Shown here: piece after piece, positions 10,268 through 20,960 of the stretch
Position numbering within the stretch: the stretch's first letter is position 1
How the letters are laid out: each line of letters starts with the position of its first letter
Source: Chrysoporthe austroafricana
Lineage: Eukaryota; Ascomycota; Sordariomycetes; Diaporthales; Cryphonectriaceae
Assembly (NCBI GenBank): GCA_001051155.2
Contig: JYIP02000007.1
Coordinates: 3,226,342-3,290,341 of the forward strand
Length of the DNA: 64,000 bases
Reading direction: 5' to 3'
The notes under the pieces: generated by a model
Seen by the model: the letters and a program-made list of their open reading frames with translations, nothing else
Told to the model about the DNA's origin: nothing
Databases searched by the model: none
Position numbers and translations under genes: made by a program

Positions 10268-13200
10268 ATGAAGACGTCAACGATCGAACAGGTAAGTTTT
10301 TCCTTCGACTTCGAATTTGTCTGTGTTCGAATAAATCTTTTGCGATTGCCCGCATGGAGGCTAAGCCCAATGGATGACAGGAATTCGATGATCACACCCT
10401 CAGTAGCATATCTATCAAAGACACGCTCAGAGCCATCTGGGCTCACCTATTACAGGACGATGCTGATATGTTCTCCGATGAGGATGTCTTCTTCGAAGTC
10501 GGAGGCGACTCAGTGTCGGCCCAGAAACTCATCACCCTGGCCGGAAGCCAAGGAATTCTTCTCACCATGGAGCAAGTCTTCTTGAATGCATCGCTGGAAG
10601 AGATGGCAGCAGTATCACGACCAGCAAGTGTGCAGTCCTCGGGAAGCGTCACCCCTACGACACTGCCGTATGACTTGCCAGATATCGATGTATCACGGTC
10701 GTGTACAATCGGAAGAAGCGATCACCCATTTTCATTGAAGTGGATGCATCGTCTTCCAGAAAGCTTGCTAGGCTGGATTGAGTTGTGGTCCACACCACTT
10801 GCTCACCGATGACGGCTTGTAGGTATCCGGAAGTTTGTCCAGCGAGACAGATGCGTGAGCGGAGGACAGGGCTGGCGCGTACAGTCTCCTCCCGTGCTTG
10901 TTGGAGGCGAGTCTCAGGGGTTTGATCAGATACTCTGAACACAAGCTGCCTGACATAGGCATTTTTGTGGGAGTCAATCTCTGCAACGATGGACTCTTGC
11001 ATAGGACTGCAAGGATATGCACTTTCTATAGAATCCCGATCGACGTCGCATTCCGCAGCGATCCTCTCTCGCAACGATACAACTGGTGCAGCTCGACGAT
11101 ACTTTGTCTGGACGACACACCATGCCCTGTGCGATGGTATCACAATTCCGGAGGTACTTGAAGAGGTTTCGAAGCGATACCAGAACAACACCGTTCCTCC
11201 ACGACAACCATTTCACTCATATATAAATTCATCTGCCCTCAACTTCGACTCAGATCAAACGCGCCAGTTTTGGAGCCAGTCTCTATCTGGATTCAACCCG
11301 TCGTCGTATCCACCGATTCCGGCGGCCTCTGAATTAAGTCCCCAGCCCTCTTCTGTCCTTGAACAGCGGCTGTCTCTCGAGCAGACTTCACTCGTGAGAG
11401 TGACAAGGACTCAGCTCTTGCGGGCCACATGGGGATTCTTGATGTCTCACTACACTGGTACTGAAGACGTTGGTTTTGGAGCCATCAACAAAGGGCGGGC
11501 CGCTGGAGTCCCGGGCATAGCCCAAATGACTGGGCCAACGATCAACCTTGTTCCAATCGTCCTGCGTGTTGATCCCCAGCAGTCAGTGGCTTCGTTTCTC
11601 TCAGATCTCCAAACAAGAATTGCGAAGATGATACCTTTCGAGCATTCAGGAATATCCAAGATTCGCAAGTACCTGGCCAAAGAGCAGTCCACGGCGGCCG
11701 ACTTTCAGACGCTTATGGTCGTCCATCCTGTAGGATTCCCGGACGCAATCGCCCCTTTCACGAATGCTATGGGTCTGAAATACATAGATGACCTCGGAAA
11801 GAAGGAACACCACCCGTATCTTCTGGTCATCAGCTTCACGCTCTCCGAAGAGAACACCATCACAATGAAACTAGAATATGACGAGCGGCTGGTACCTAAG
11901 CAGCAAGCCCATAACCTTGTCCACCAATTTCAGACGGTGCTCACGCAGTTGAGCAACTCGACAGGAGAGACACTCTTGGGATCCATCTCGCCGTTGAGTG
12001 AACAGGACCTGGCCCAGATCCGTCAGTGGAACGCGTTGACGCCCCAAGCAGAAGAGACAACGGTAGATCGTCTGTTCAAGGAACAAGTGCTGAAGCAACC
12101 CAATGCTGTTGCCGTATGCTCCGTGGGACGAGCTCTGACATACTCCGAAGTCGAGGCCTACTCTTCGTTCTTCGCCGCCCAGTTGTCCGAACGCGGCGTA
12201 GGACCAGGAAAATTCGTTGCCGTGTGCTTCGAAAAGTCCATCTGGACAGTGGTCTGCATCCTTGCCTTCTTCAAGGCTGGTGGGGTCTATGTTCCCATTG
12301 ATCCTGCGCATCCCCAGGGCCGAATTGGAGATGTTGTCACCACGACACAAGTTGAGGTGGCAATGGCATCCCCTTCCAGCGCCAAGGTGTTGCAGGGTCT
12401 CTCGTTGAACATCATGGTCGTTGATGGGTCCTATTCATCACCGCCGACAGTCGAAATGCAGACAAGGTCCTCGCCATCGGATCTCGCCTATCTTCTCTTC
12501 ACGTCCGGAAGTACGGGGAAGCCAAAGGGAATTCTCATATCCCATTCCGCCATTTGTACATCGATCAAACACCATGGTGTCGCATTTGATGCAGGTCCAA
12601 ATTGGAGAACACTCCAATTCGCCTCCCACACCTTCGACCTATCCATCGGCGAGTTCCTCACGACGCTCGCTTACGGTGGGTGTATCTGTGTGCCATCCGA
12701 CGAAGACAGAGTCAACGACCTGGCTGGAGTGACCACAGCGCTGAACGCAAACACCCTGCTCGTCGCGCCTACAGTGGCTGGGCTCCTGCACCCGAAAGAC
12801 GTCCCGACCGTAAAGCGAATCGTGTTGGGCGGCGAGCCCATCACCAAGGAGCTTATCAAGAGGTGGGCCGGACATGTCGACCTGACTGACTCCTACGGGC
12901 CTTCTGAATGCGCTGTGTGGTCTTCGGCCAAACTCAAGGTATCGGTTGATGACAACCCAGCAGACATTGGCCGGAACATCGGAGGCAATATGTGGATTGT
13001 GAGCCCGGATAACCACCACCAACTCAGCGCCATCGGCTGCGTGGGCGAGATAGTCATTTCAGGCGCTATCGTCGGCGCTGGGTACTTTAACAACAAGGCT
13101 ACTACCGAGGCAGCCTTTGTACCAGCTCCTGACTGGCTGAAGGCCTTAAGCCCACCGGACTCCCACACAATGTTGTATAGAACTGGGGATCTCGCACGAT

Positions 13201-15370
13201 ACAACCCGGACGGCTCTTTCTGCATTATCGGCCGAAACGATACCCAAGTCAAATTGCGTGGTCTCCGCATTGAGCTGGGCGAGATAGAGAACTAGATCGT
13301 GTCGCGCGCGAATGGGGCAGTGCAGTCCGCTTTTGCTGCCCTGCCGACGACTGGGCCATGTTCTCAACAGATCGTAGCTGTTGTCTGTTCCAACGGACAC
13401 GACTTTAGGAATCACAGCAATGCAACGGGAAACTTGGTCATATCGACTGATTCGGGTGCGTTGTTGGAAAAGCTCAAGGCACAGGTGTCTTACGTTCTTC
13501 CTGGATGCATAGTCCCGACCGTGTGGGTTGCTTTGGAGAAAATGCCACTGTTGATTTCCGGGAAGATCGACCGGAGATCTCTGAAGCCGTGGATAGAGAA
13601 CCTGAGCCGCGAGGAATGGATGAAATTGGTAGCAGACCCCGACGCCGATGTAGACACACAGGTGATCCCGGAGTCTCACGCGGACAAGTTGCGGCAACTT
13701 TGGAGTGAAGTCCTTGACGTGCCGGCTGACACCGTCGGGTTGAATTCGTCTTTTCTGTCCCTTGGAGGAGATTCCATTGCGGCTATTCGAGTGGTGTCAC
13801 GAGCGAAGAGTATCGCGCTGCCTGTCACTGTACGGGACATCCTCACTACGAAGACTCTGGGAAGTCTATCACAACGCGTTGAGCTGAACCAAACATCGAC
13901 TGAACATGAAATCGTACCGTCAGAGTCGACGAAGTCGACGAGTGAGCTTCTGGAACCATATCAACAAGTTCTCCAGGCACGCCTAGAGGATCAACCATCA
14001 ACAAAGGTCGTAGACGCTTACCCGCTGTCACCATTCCAAAGAGAGGTCATGAGCCAGCGGCTTAGGAACAAGCCTGTCTTCCTGTTGTCATGGCAGATGG
14101 AAGTATTTTCAGACACTTCTGAGATCTCTCTGAAGAGATTGGCTGGAGCATGGAAGCGGGTGGTTCGGAAGCACCCAATTCTACGTACAATCTCCCTGAG
14201 AGATCCCACAGGGCAGTTCCCACTTTTGCAGGTCGTCCTACAAGACGCGGAGCCACAGATCACCATAGCGTCTGCCTCAGCTGATGAGATCGAGCCTTCA
14301 TTCGAGACCACAAAGACACCTCACGTCGATGATTGCTTCTTGCCACACCGGGCACAGTTTACGCGTCACGGCGGCAGATACTACGTCAACATTGAGTTGG
14401 ACCACGACGTTCTCGACGGCTGGTCTCTGAAGCTTCTCAAGACCGAGATGTTGGAAGCCTACGAGGCTGAACAGACGGACGATCCGGTCGAGCCGCCATC
14501 ATACAAGGCTTTCATCGACGCTCATCGACCCGCGCGTGTCTCAGCTGACAACAAGCACTGGACTTCGGCCCTGCAAGCCCAACGACCCTCACTGCTTTCC
14601 CTGCCTCTCAGTCCTGAGGAAGCACAGCGCCAACACAGCATCCATAAGACAGTCATTCACCTGCTAGATATCAAGACCGAGGCCCTGTTGGACTTTAGCG
14701 TCAGACACGGCATCACGGCAGCCAGCATCTTCGACGCGGCCTGGGCGCAGACACTCAGCACTTACACGGGTTCTCCTGACGTTTCCTTCGAGTACGTCGT
14801 GTCGGGCCGCCATGAGGACATCCCCGACGTCTTCGACGTTCTCGGACCGCTCATCAACGTCATCCCGTACCACCTGCAGGGAGTCTCGGCCGAGGGCGGG
14901 TCTTTGGACCTGGCCGAATTGGCGCGGCGGATGCAAGAGCAGCGCGCGGAAGACAGCTTGCACAACTCCAGCAATGTAAGAGAGGTCCTCGAGCAGGATC
15001 TGCGGGTTAGCCCGCCGTTTAATACGGCGCTGAACTTTCAGCGACGGCCTACGGCTGTGGAGTCGGGCAAGCTCAAAGTCGATGACGATCTTCGGAAATC
15101 AAGGGATCCGTGGCATGTGAGTGAAAGATAATCTCTTTTTATTTTTTTTCCTTCCAAATCTTTGATCATCCCGAACTCGAATCCTCCCCCAAAGCAGTGC
15201 TGACGACTATGTGATTTGATCAGTTTGATGTCTTAGTTCGGGTATTGCACATCACGGATGATTCTACCTTCAGAACCTCGTTTGAGTTCTATTCGTCGCT
15301 GTTTGACAAGGACCGGATGACAGAGGTGGCTGAAGACTTTTGGCGGAGAGTGCAGAGTGCAGTCTTATAG
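10268..15370 (+). pseudogene. Non-ribosomal peptide synthetase T-C-A-T-C, broken
   Basis: Single-module NRPS with a leading carrier domain. Exon 1 (10268-10291) encodes 8 residues; an intron follows (10292-10380). The first T domain has VGGDS with its phosphopantetheine serine at 10,510. The C-domain N-terminal part is inverted (10,695-11,075); its core THHALCDG is at 11,112-11,138. The A domain (about 12,050-13,600) shows FTSGSTGKPKG, DSYGPSE, YRTGDLARY and the ISGKIDRRSL lysine. The second T domain has LGGDS (serine 13,773). The terminal C domain carries DHDVLDGWS in place of HHxxxDG, as fungal terminal condensation-like domains often deviate. The last intron is 15117-15223. Defects: the inversion, a 1-nt frameshift within it, and TAG at 13,293-13,295 where this conserved motif usually continues with Gln. 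A hand reading of the A pocket gives roughly D-L-G-L-I-L-S-V-W, with no confident substrate. There is no loading A domain, so an acyl-AMP ligase probably loads the first T. Confidence 0.9.
10695..11075 (-). other. Inverted 381-bp segment inside the NRPS condensation domain
   Basis: The minus strand here encodes the start of a condensation domain (LRERIAAECDVD, AYPCSPMQESIV, RSRICLAGQ), while both flanks encode the neighbouring NRPS parts on the plus strand. The segment is bounded by a 6-bp inverted pair, TGTATC at 10,689-10,694 and GATACA at 11,076-11,081. Flipping it on paper makes the left junction continue in frame. The right junction is off by one base, so a small indel lies near 10,700-10,725. 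Confidence 0.85.
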
Positions 15371-15909
15371 ATCCGAGGTCTCATGGCCGTCAAACTCAGT
15401 AGTGTGGAGCTCAAATGCAAAGGAACTAGACTAGTAGTTGTATGTTAAATCAAGCAAGACTGAATAAATTTCACATGATAGCACACTTAGTCGACAATCA
15501 TTGAATAAAATTCTACTTGGTGGTGTTGGTGGTGTAGAGCGTGTCAACTTGATACTTAGTATCAATTCTCTTTGCGACAAATATAAAATCATTTAAGTCT
15601 ACATGCTCTTGGTGACAGCCTACTACCGTCCTCGACTAATCACTGATACGTTTCAGTTTATCTGATTCAATCTTTTACACAGGAAGGTGACTGGAGAGCG
15701 AACTCCTTGGTGGTTTGGGGTAGTTGTTACTTTGGGCGAATACCATTCCTGTGGGCATAAGCTAAGAGGATGCACCACGACCTACATAGAGTACCTCTGT
15801 GGGTATAGTGGTATTTGATCAAACCAGAATGCAGTATCACCTACATATACCTAGACATGACCTAGATTGCTAGGTGTTCTGAAGTACATCCTTATCCACG
15901 CCTTGACAG
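15371..15909. other. Intergenic, convergent 3' ends of NRPS and hydrolase
   Basis: AT-rich; no gene or repeat was recognised. It separates two converging transcription units. Confidence 0.5.
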
Positions 15910-17175
15910 TCATTGTCCTTTAATGATGACCTTCGTCTTCTGGTCTCCTTCCTCCGCCATGCACAAGAAGCGAATACCTTCGGTCAAATCATCTATCCAC
16001 CCTTGACTGGCCTTCATATGCAGAAATCGCCAAAACCCATGCGGCAGTCCTGAGTACATGTGAATTTTGCTCCTCGTTCCCGAATACTTCTGCAACAATG
16101 TCTCAAACATGAAGGCCTCATCGCGTAGCGGATCACCCCCGCAGAGTTGAGGGTAGGCTTTTATTGGCAAGCCAGAGTGGTCCTGATTCAGCAGGAAGGG
16201 TATTCTTGGATCATCCGGTGGTGACCCGTAAAGTTCTACATATTCCAATCCCATTAGCAGTGGTACGAAGCATGGGAATGCAAGGTTTGTACCTTGTATA
16301 TCAGCAAGCGACTTCCGTGTTAACATAGGGTTGTCGCCATTTTGCTCAAGACTGAGCAGTTGTTCCCTCTGCTCTGGGGGAAGAAGATGATAGGCCTGTG
16401 GCAGGATGCAAACGGGAACAGAGATAAACAGGCCTGTGATCGGCGGCTGGAGGCGAGCATCCCTGGCCTGGTAGGCAATGACGGCAGCGAAGTTTGCACC
16501 TGAGGATATGCCACCCACTAGGAAGCCAGATGACGGGCAAGCCTTCATCTGCTTCTCAGCATTGGTTGCAACCTGCAGCAAGTATCGTCAGGATTTGATG
16601 ATGAACATGACCACACAAAGCTCTCCAAGACATGCTTACCCAGACTGTGGCGTCGTAACAGTCATTGAGCCCATGTGGAAAAGGCCACTTTGGCGCCAAA
16701 CGGTATGCGACGTTAAGAATACTAATATTCAATCGTGCGGCCAAAATCCGACAGTTGAGGTCCCCGGACTCGAGATCTCCGAAGAGGAATCCTCCCGCAG
16801 GCAAGTATACCAGCACGGGACGGGGACGGTCATTTTCCCCGGCTGCAGTGGGAACGTAACTTCGGACGGGAATCTCATACCCATCTCGCGCCGGGATGGT
16901 GAATGTGCGCACCTCTAGTGACCTATCATTCACATCGCCCGGTAGACTTCGTTGAACTGCAATGCTGGCTTCTACCCGCTCGAAGACCCGACGGCGCTCG
17001 ACGACCCCAATCTTGTCCAGGTTGCCAAGCTCAGGATACTGCGAGACAAACTAGCCATGAAAGCAATTGTTAGTCATTCTGCAAGGTCTTTTCTCAATAT
17101 TTCACCTTGGTTCATGATGCATCGTACCTCTGACCACCGAGGGCTAATCTCCGAGTACTTTGAATATTCAGTCAT
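15910..17175 (-). CDS. Alpha/beta-hydrolase fold-3 family enzyme
   Basis: Predicted esterase or lipase-like hydrolase of the hormone-sensitive-lipase type. Three exons: 17175-17128, 17050-16640 and 16572-15910 (introns 77 and 67 bp), coding 373 aa without stops. The short first exon was chosen because it joins in phase to an upstream continuation of the frame (FVSQYPELGNLDK) that a start at 16,933 would omit. Features: an oxyanion-region LPAGGF where the family usually has HGGGF, so its first His is missing; the nucleophile elbow GGISSGAN; an acid in DEAFMFE; and a catalytic His in LPHGFWRF. It lies in the cluster, head-to-head with the exporter. It could trim, release or de-esterify the product; the substrate is unknown. 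Intact as far as can be seen. Confidence 0.85.
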
Positions 17176-17900
17176 TTTCAAGCCATTGGACTTTCACTGC
17201 CCTGGTCGAATTCAAACCGCTTTCCATACCTGTTCTACTCATGATGGCAAGACTATCGCGACTATAAGGTACCTCAGTATGGACCATCAGCAGCCGGTAA
17301 ACAGCCACGCAGTCCCCAATCGGCAATGTTGTGGCATCCAAAGCTTTTAGGCCGGTGTTGAGAGTGGGTGTCTCGGGAAATTCAATACCTGTTTAGGAAA
17401 TGCCTATTTGGGAAAACTTCTCTCCGAGCTGAGCATCAGTAATCCCTGTGCAAGCAGTAAGCCACCAACGGCCTCAAGGCACCAAGCCGGTCCAATCCCG
17501 TGCCCATTCTCCCCATAAATTTGAGACGCCGGGATATGATGCCCGGTATCTCACCTGCATCTCGCTAGCGAATACGCAGCAGACCCCAAGCCGATGATAC
17601 AGGAGTTAAGAACAAATTCAAAGCACATCGACGTGTTTGGCATTTGGCATCTGCCCAAGTTCTGTTTTTGTGTTGGATATCAGAACCTCATATCCACCGA
17701 CGAGCTTCAGCAAGAACGCTCCTCAATTTCTCAATTTCGTCGCAAGTCCTGAATGCACCGAGCAGCGACCTTCCCTACAAAGAACTTCAGTTCTTGAGAG
17801 CACATATCGCGACTGTCTCTCTTGAGTCTCATCCCTACCAGTATTGCAGATCACCAGCGAAGAGACAGGCCGATCAAGCTTGGCACCCGTCAGCACGACT
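17176..17900. promoter_or_regulatory. Divergent promoter region, hydrolase / MFS exporter
   Basis: 725 bp between two outward-facing starts. Co-regulation is plausible from the arrangement. No specific binding site was identified. Confidence 0.4.
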
Positions 17901-19273
17901 ATGGAAGCGGAAAAGGAGCTCGCCGGCGGTGGGCAGCTCACGCCATCCTTCAAAGGATCCACAGATGTCACCAACGGCGACGTGACATCTTCAAATGAAG
18001 GTACCGCCGAAGAAGGCACCAGGAACCAGGAAAAGGCAAAGGAAGAAGCACCCCCACGAGACATCCATGGCTGGAAGTGGTCTTTGGCCGTTGCGTCGTA
18101 AGTCAATTTTTACCTCCCACAAAACTCTGTCTCTGTAACGGAAGGGATCCTAACCCGAATCATGGCAGCATCCTGTCCTCCATCTTCCTCTACGCCCTCG
18201 ACAACACCGTCGTAGCCGATATCCAGCCCATCATCGTTGAGGGGTTCGACAGCATCGCCGACCTCTCGTGGCTGAGCGTCGCCTTCCTCCTCACGGCCAC
18301 GGCGACCAACATGGCCTGGGGCCGCATCTACGGGCAGTTCAACTCCAAGTGGTTCTACATCCTCAACGTGGTGCTGTTCGAGGTGGGCTCGGCGCTCTGC
18401 GGCGCTGCGCCCAACATCGACGCGTTGATTGTGGGGCGGGCCATCTGTGGCATCGGCGGGTCGGGGCTGTATGTCGGGGTCATGACACTTCTTGCCGTCA
18501 CTACGACTATACAGGAGCGTCCTGTATACGTCTCGATGACTGGTTTTACCTGGGGTCTGGGGATCGTTCTTGGCCCTATTATTGGTGGCGCCTTTGCTAA
18601 GTCCTCGGTCGGGTGGCGGTGGGCGTTTTATATCAACCTCTTCATCGGGGCTGCCTGTGCTCCAGCTTACCTCTTCCTCCTCCCGAGCGTCGATCCGCGG
18701 CCTGGCGTCTCGTTCAAGGAGCGTGCTGCCGAGATGGATTACTTTGGGATCGTGCTGCAGATGGGGGCGATGGTGACCTTCGTCCTGGCGATTAATTGGG
18801 GCGGCATCACGTACCCCTGGGACTCGGGGACCATCATCGGCCTGTTCGATGCCTCTGGCGTTCTGTGGATCCTCCTGGGGATCCAGCAAGTCTGGACAAT
18901 ATTCACCACTCTGTCTCGCCGTATTATCCCTGTCCAGTGTTTCCAGTCACGCACCGTTCTCATCCTCTTCAGCGTCACTGCCGCCTCTGGTGCATCAGCC
19001 TTCGTCCCAATCTACTTTGTCCCTATCTTCTTCCAATTCACACGAGGCGACGACGCCCTTGAGGCCGGTGTCCGACTGCTGCCCCTGATCTGCGTCATGG
19101 TCGTCTGCATCTTCTTCAGCGGCGCCGTCCTCCCCAAGGTGGGCTACTACGCGCCCTGGTACACCTTCGGCGGCGCCCTGACCGTGACGGGTGCCGCCCT
19201 GATGTACACCGTAGACCGCGATACCTCCGAGGCCCGCGTCTGCGTAGAACCCCAGGAATGCTGCGAAGTTTGA
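17901..19273 (+). pseudogene. DHA2-type MFS exporter, C-terminally truncated
   Basis: Drug:H+ antiporter (14-TMS class) resembling toxin and secondary-metabolite efflux pumps. Exon 1 is 17901-18097 (hydrophilic Glu/Thr-rich N-terminus ending GWKWSLAVAS), the intron is 18098-18168, and exon 2 is 18169-19273, for 433 aa. Visible motifs: LYALDNTVVADIQP in the first TMS, the motif-A-like region WGRIYGQF, RAICGIGGSGLYVG, and motif-C-like GLGIVLGPIIGG. Family members usually run 520-580 aa. Here the frame ends after about the eleventh or twelfth TMS with a foreign-looking, charged tail (VCVEPQECCEV). The following sequence shows no remaining membrane segments and soon passes into repeats. The start ATG was chosen over upstream non-ATG codons. 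It was probably the exporter of the cluster product and is now likely non-functional. A missed 3' exon is possible but I could not find one. Confidence 0.8.
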
Positions 19274-19690
19274 GCAAATAAATGGTGAAGAATACCGAGG
19301 TACGTTAGGAACAGGGGATGTGCACATGTGCAGGTTTTGTGAGAAGCCATTGGGAAAGCTGCAGGCTGTATGCACGTATTTGGCTCTTTGAGCTGCAATT
19401 AGATAATGACGAGCTGGTGAAACCTGCGAGTAAGATCACATCATGCTCGAAGCATCAAGTGCGGGGGCGTGTTGGGAGTTCAGTCGCAGGCTCAGAGAGA
19501 TATATGTATATGTGTAATGTGGTGGAATTTATTTCATTTCTCAGAAATTTGTCGGATTGTGTTAGAATGACGGCATAAAGAGATCGACCCCCCCCCCCAA
19601 AGAGCCAAGTGATTATACGAGGCTCTTGGTGGATTGTGGGCGGGTAGGCGACGATATGGAGATCTTCTGGGCGCAGATGATCTTCGTGTT
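19274..19690. other. Transition from cluster to repeat region
   Basis: No gene seen. A C9 run lies near 19,590. It marks the truncated end of the exporter gene and the start of the repeat-rich block. Confidence 0.5.
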
Positions 19691-19708
19691 TAACGCGCTT
19701 TTTTGCGC

Positions 19709-19746
19709 GCGAGGGGCGCTCGAGGGGCGCTCGAGGGGCGCTCGAG
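19709..19746. repeat. 11-bp tandem repeat
   Basis: Three successive copies of GAGGGGCGCTC. It lies just outside the inverted composite repeat. Confidence 0.8.
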
Positions 19747-20029
19747 GACCCTCTCTCGCGCATCTGTGACGCGCCTGTCAAGCACCTCTCGAGCAGCCAG
19801 AACTGCTCTTGAGATATCGCCCGAAGGCTGTAGCACGACGCAGAGAGGTAGTGCGCTCGTAAAAAAACCCCCGGGGATAGGCTAGAACAGGTTGTCCAAT
19901 CCGGATTTGACCTTATCCGAACGATTTGAAGCCATATCTGTGAAATCCGAGGCTGGTTGTTTGGCTGTACGTCTGACTTCCAGTTGGCCTGCGGGCAGCG
20001 CAGAGCGTAGCGTGAGGGCGGCAGGCAAG

Positions 20030-20960
20030 GCACAGGATGGATTTCGCACCCAAGCACCCACCATACCACACACACGCCGTACACCATACCACAATGCGCC
20101 ATACTGCCACCATTGATGCCCGTAAGGTACGGATGCTTGACAAGAAGCCGGGGGAGATAGTAAGGGGGGGGGCGGGGGGGGGGCGAGGGCGAGGGCGCGG
20201 GCGGCAAGCAGAGAGGCACAGGGTGTGGATTTCGCACCAAGCACGACCACACACACCACACGATGCCACAATACGCCACACACCACACACCACACCACAA
20301 CGCGCCGTACTGCCACCATAACCGCCCGGGGGGTGCGGATGCTTAACAAGAAGCCTGGGGATACATTGAGGGGGATACGGGGGAGGGCGAGGGCGAGGGC
20401 GAGGGCGAGGGCAAAGGCGAGGGCAGAGGCACAGAGTGGATTTCGCACCAAGTACCACCACCACCACCACCACCACCACCACCACCACCACCACCACCAC
20501 CACCACCACTACCACCATTACCGCCCGGGAGGTACGGATACTCGATGACAAGCCTGGGGATAGATCGCGGGGAGCAGGGGGGCAAAGGGCGAAGGGCGAA
20601 GGGCGAAGGGCGAGGGCGCGAGCGGCAGGCAGAGAGGTACAGGCTGTGGATTTTTGCACCCAAGCACCCACCACCACACCACACGATGCCACAACACGCT
20701 GCACACCACACCACAGCGCGCCGTACTGCCACCACGAATGCCCGGGGGGTGCGGACACTTGACGAGAAGCCTGGGGAGAGAGTAAGGGGGGTAAGGGAAG
20801 CGCTGGAACGACGGAAAGACGAGAGACGATAGAAAGGGGCGCGGGCGGGCAGCACCAGCACCACCAGCACCACCAGCACCACCACCACCACAATACCCAT
20901 ACCATAACGCGCCGTACCGCTACCACGAACACCCGGGAGGGCACAGATACTTAACAAGAA
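20030..20960 (-). repeat. Tandem ~200-bp repeat with trinucleotide expansions
   Basis: Five successive degenerate copies. On the minus strand each reads CCCCAGGCTT..., a CCGGGCG-like segment, GGTAGCAGTACGGCGCG, then TATGGTRTGG and a variable run of GTG/GGT or GTAT repeats, then TTGGTGCGAAATCC and GCCTCTGCCTGCCGC. Copies of the same unit occur at 28,395-28,745, 34,980-35,190 and 43,750-44,080. Confidence 0.75.
20453..20518. repeat. (CAC/GTG)n microsatellite
   Basis: About 20 nearly perfect CAC/ACC triplets in one copy of the 200-bp tandem unit. The other copies have far fewer, so this one has expanded. Confidence 0.9.

Noticed and set aside
10655..11191. Separate minus-strand gene with condensation-domain similarity
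   Set aside because: It is the inverted part of the NRPS; both sides continue the same protein on the plus strand.
10965..13295. NRPS start at the ATG near 10,965
   Set aside because: The first residues read through the inverted segment in the wrong direction. The true frame enters at about 11,076, and the gene starts at 10,268.
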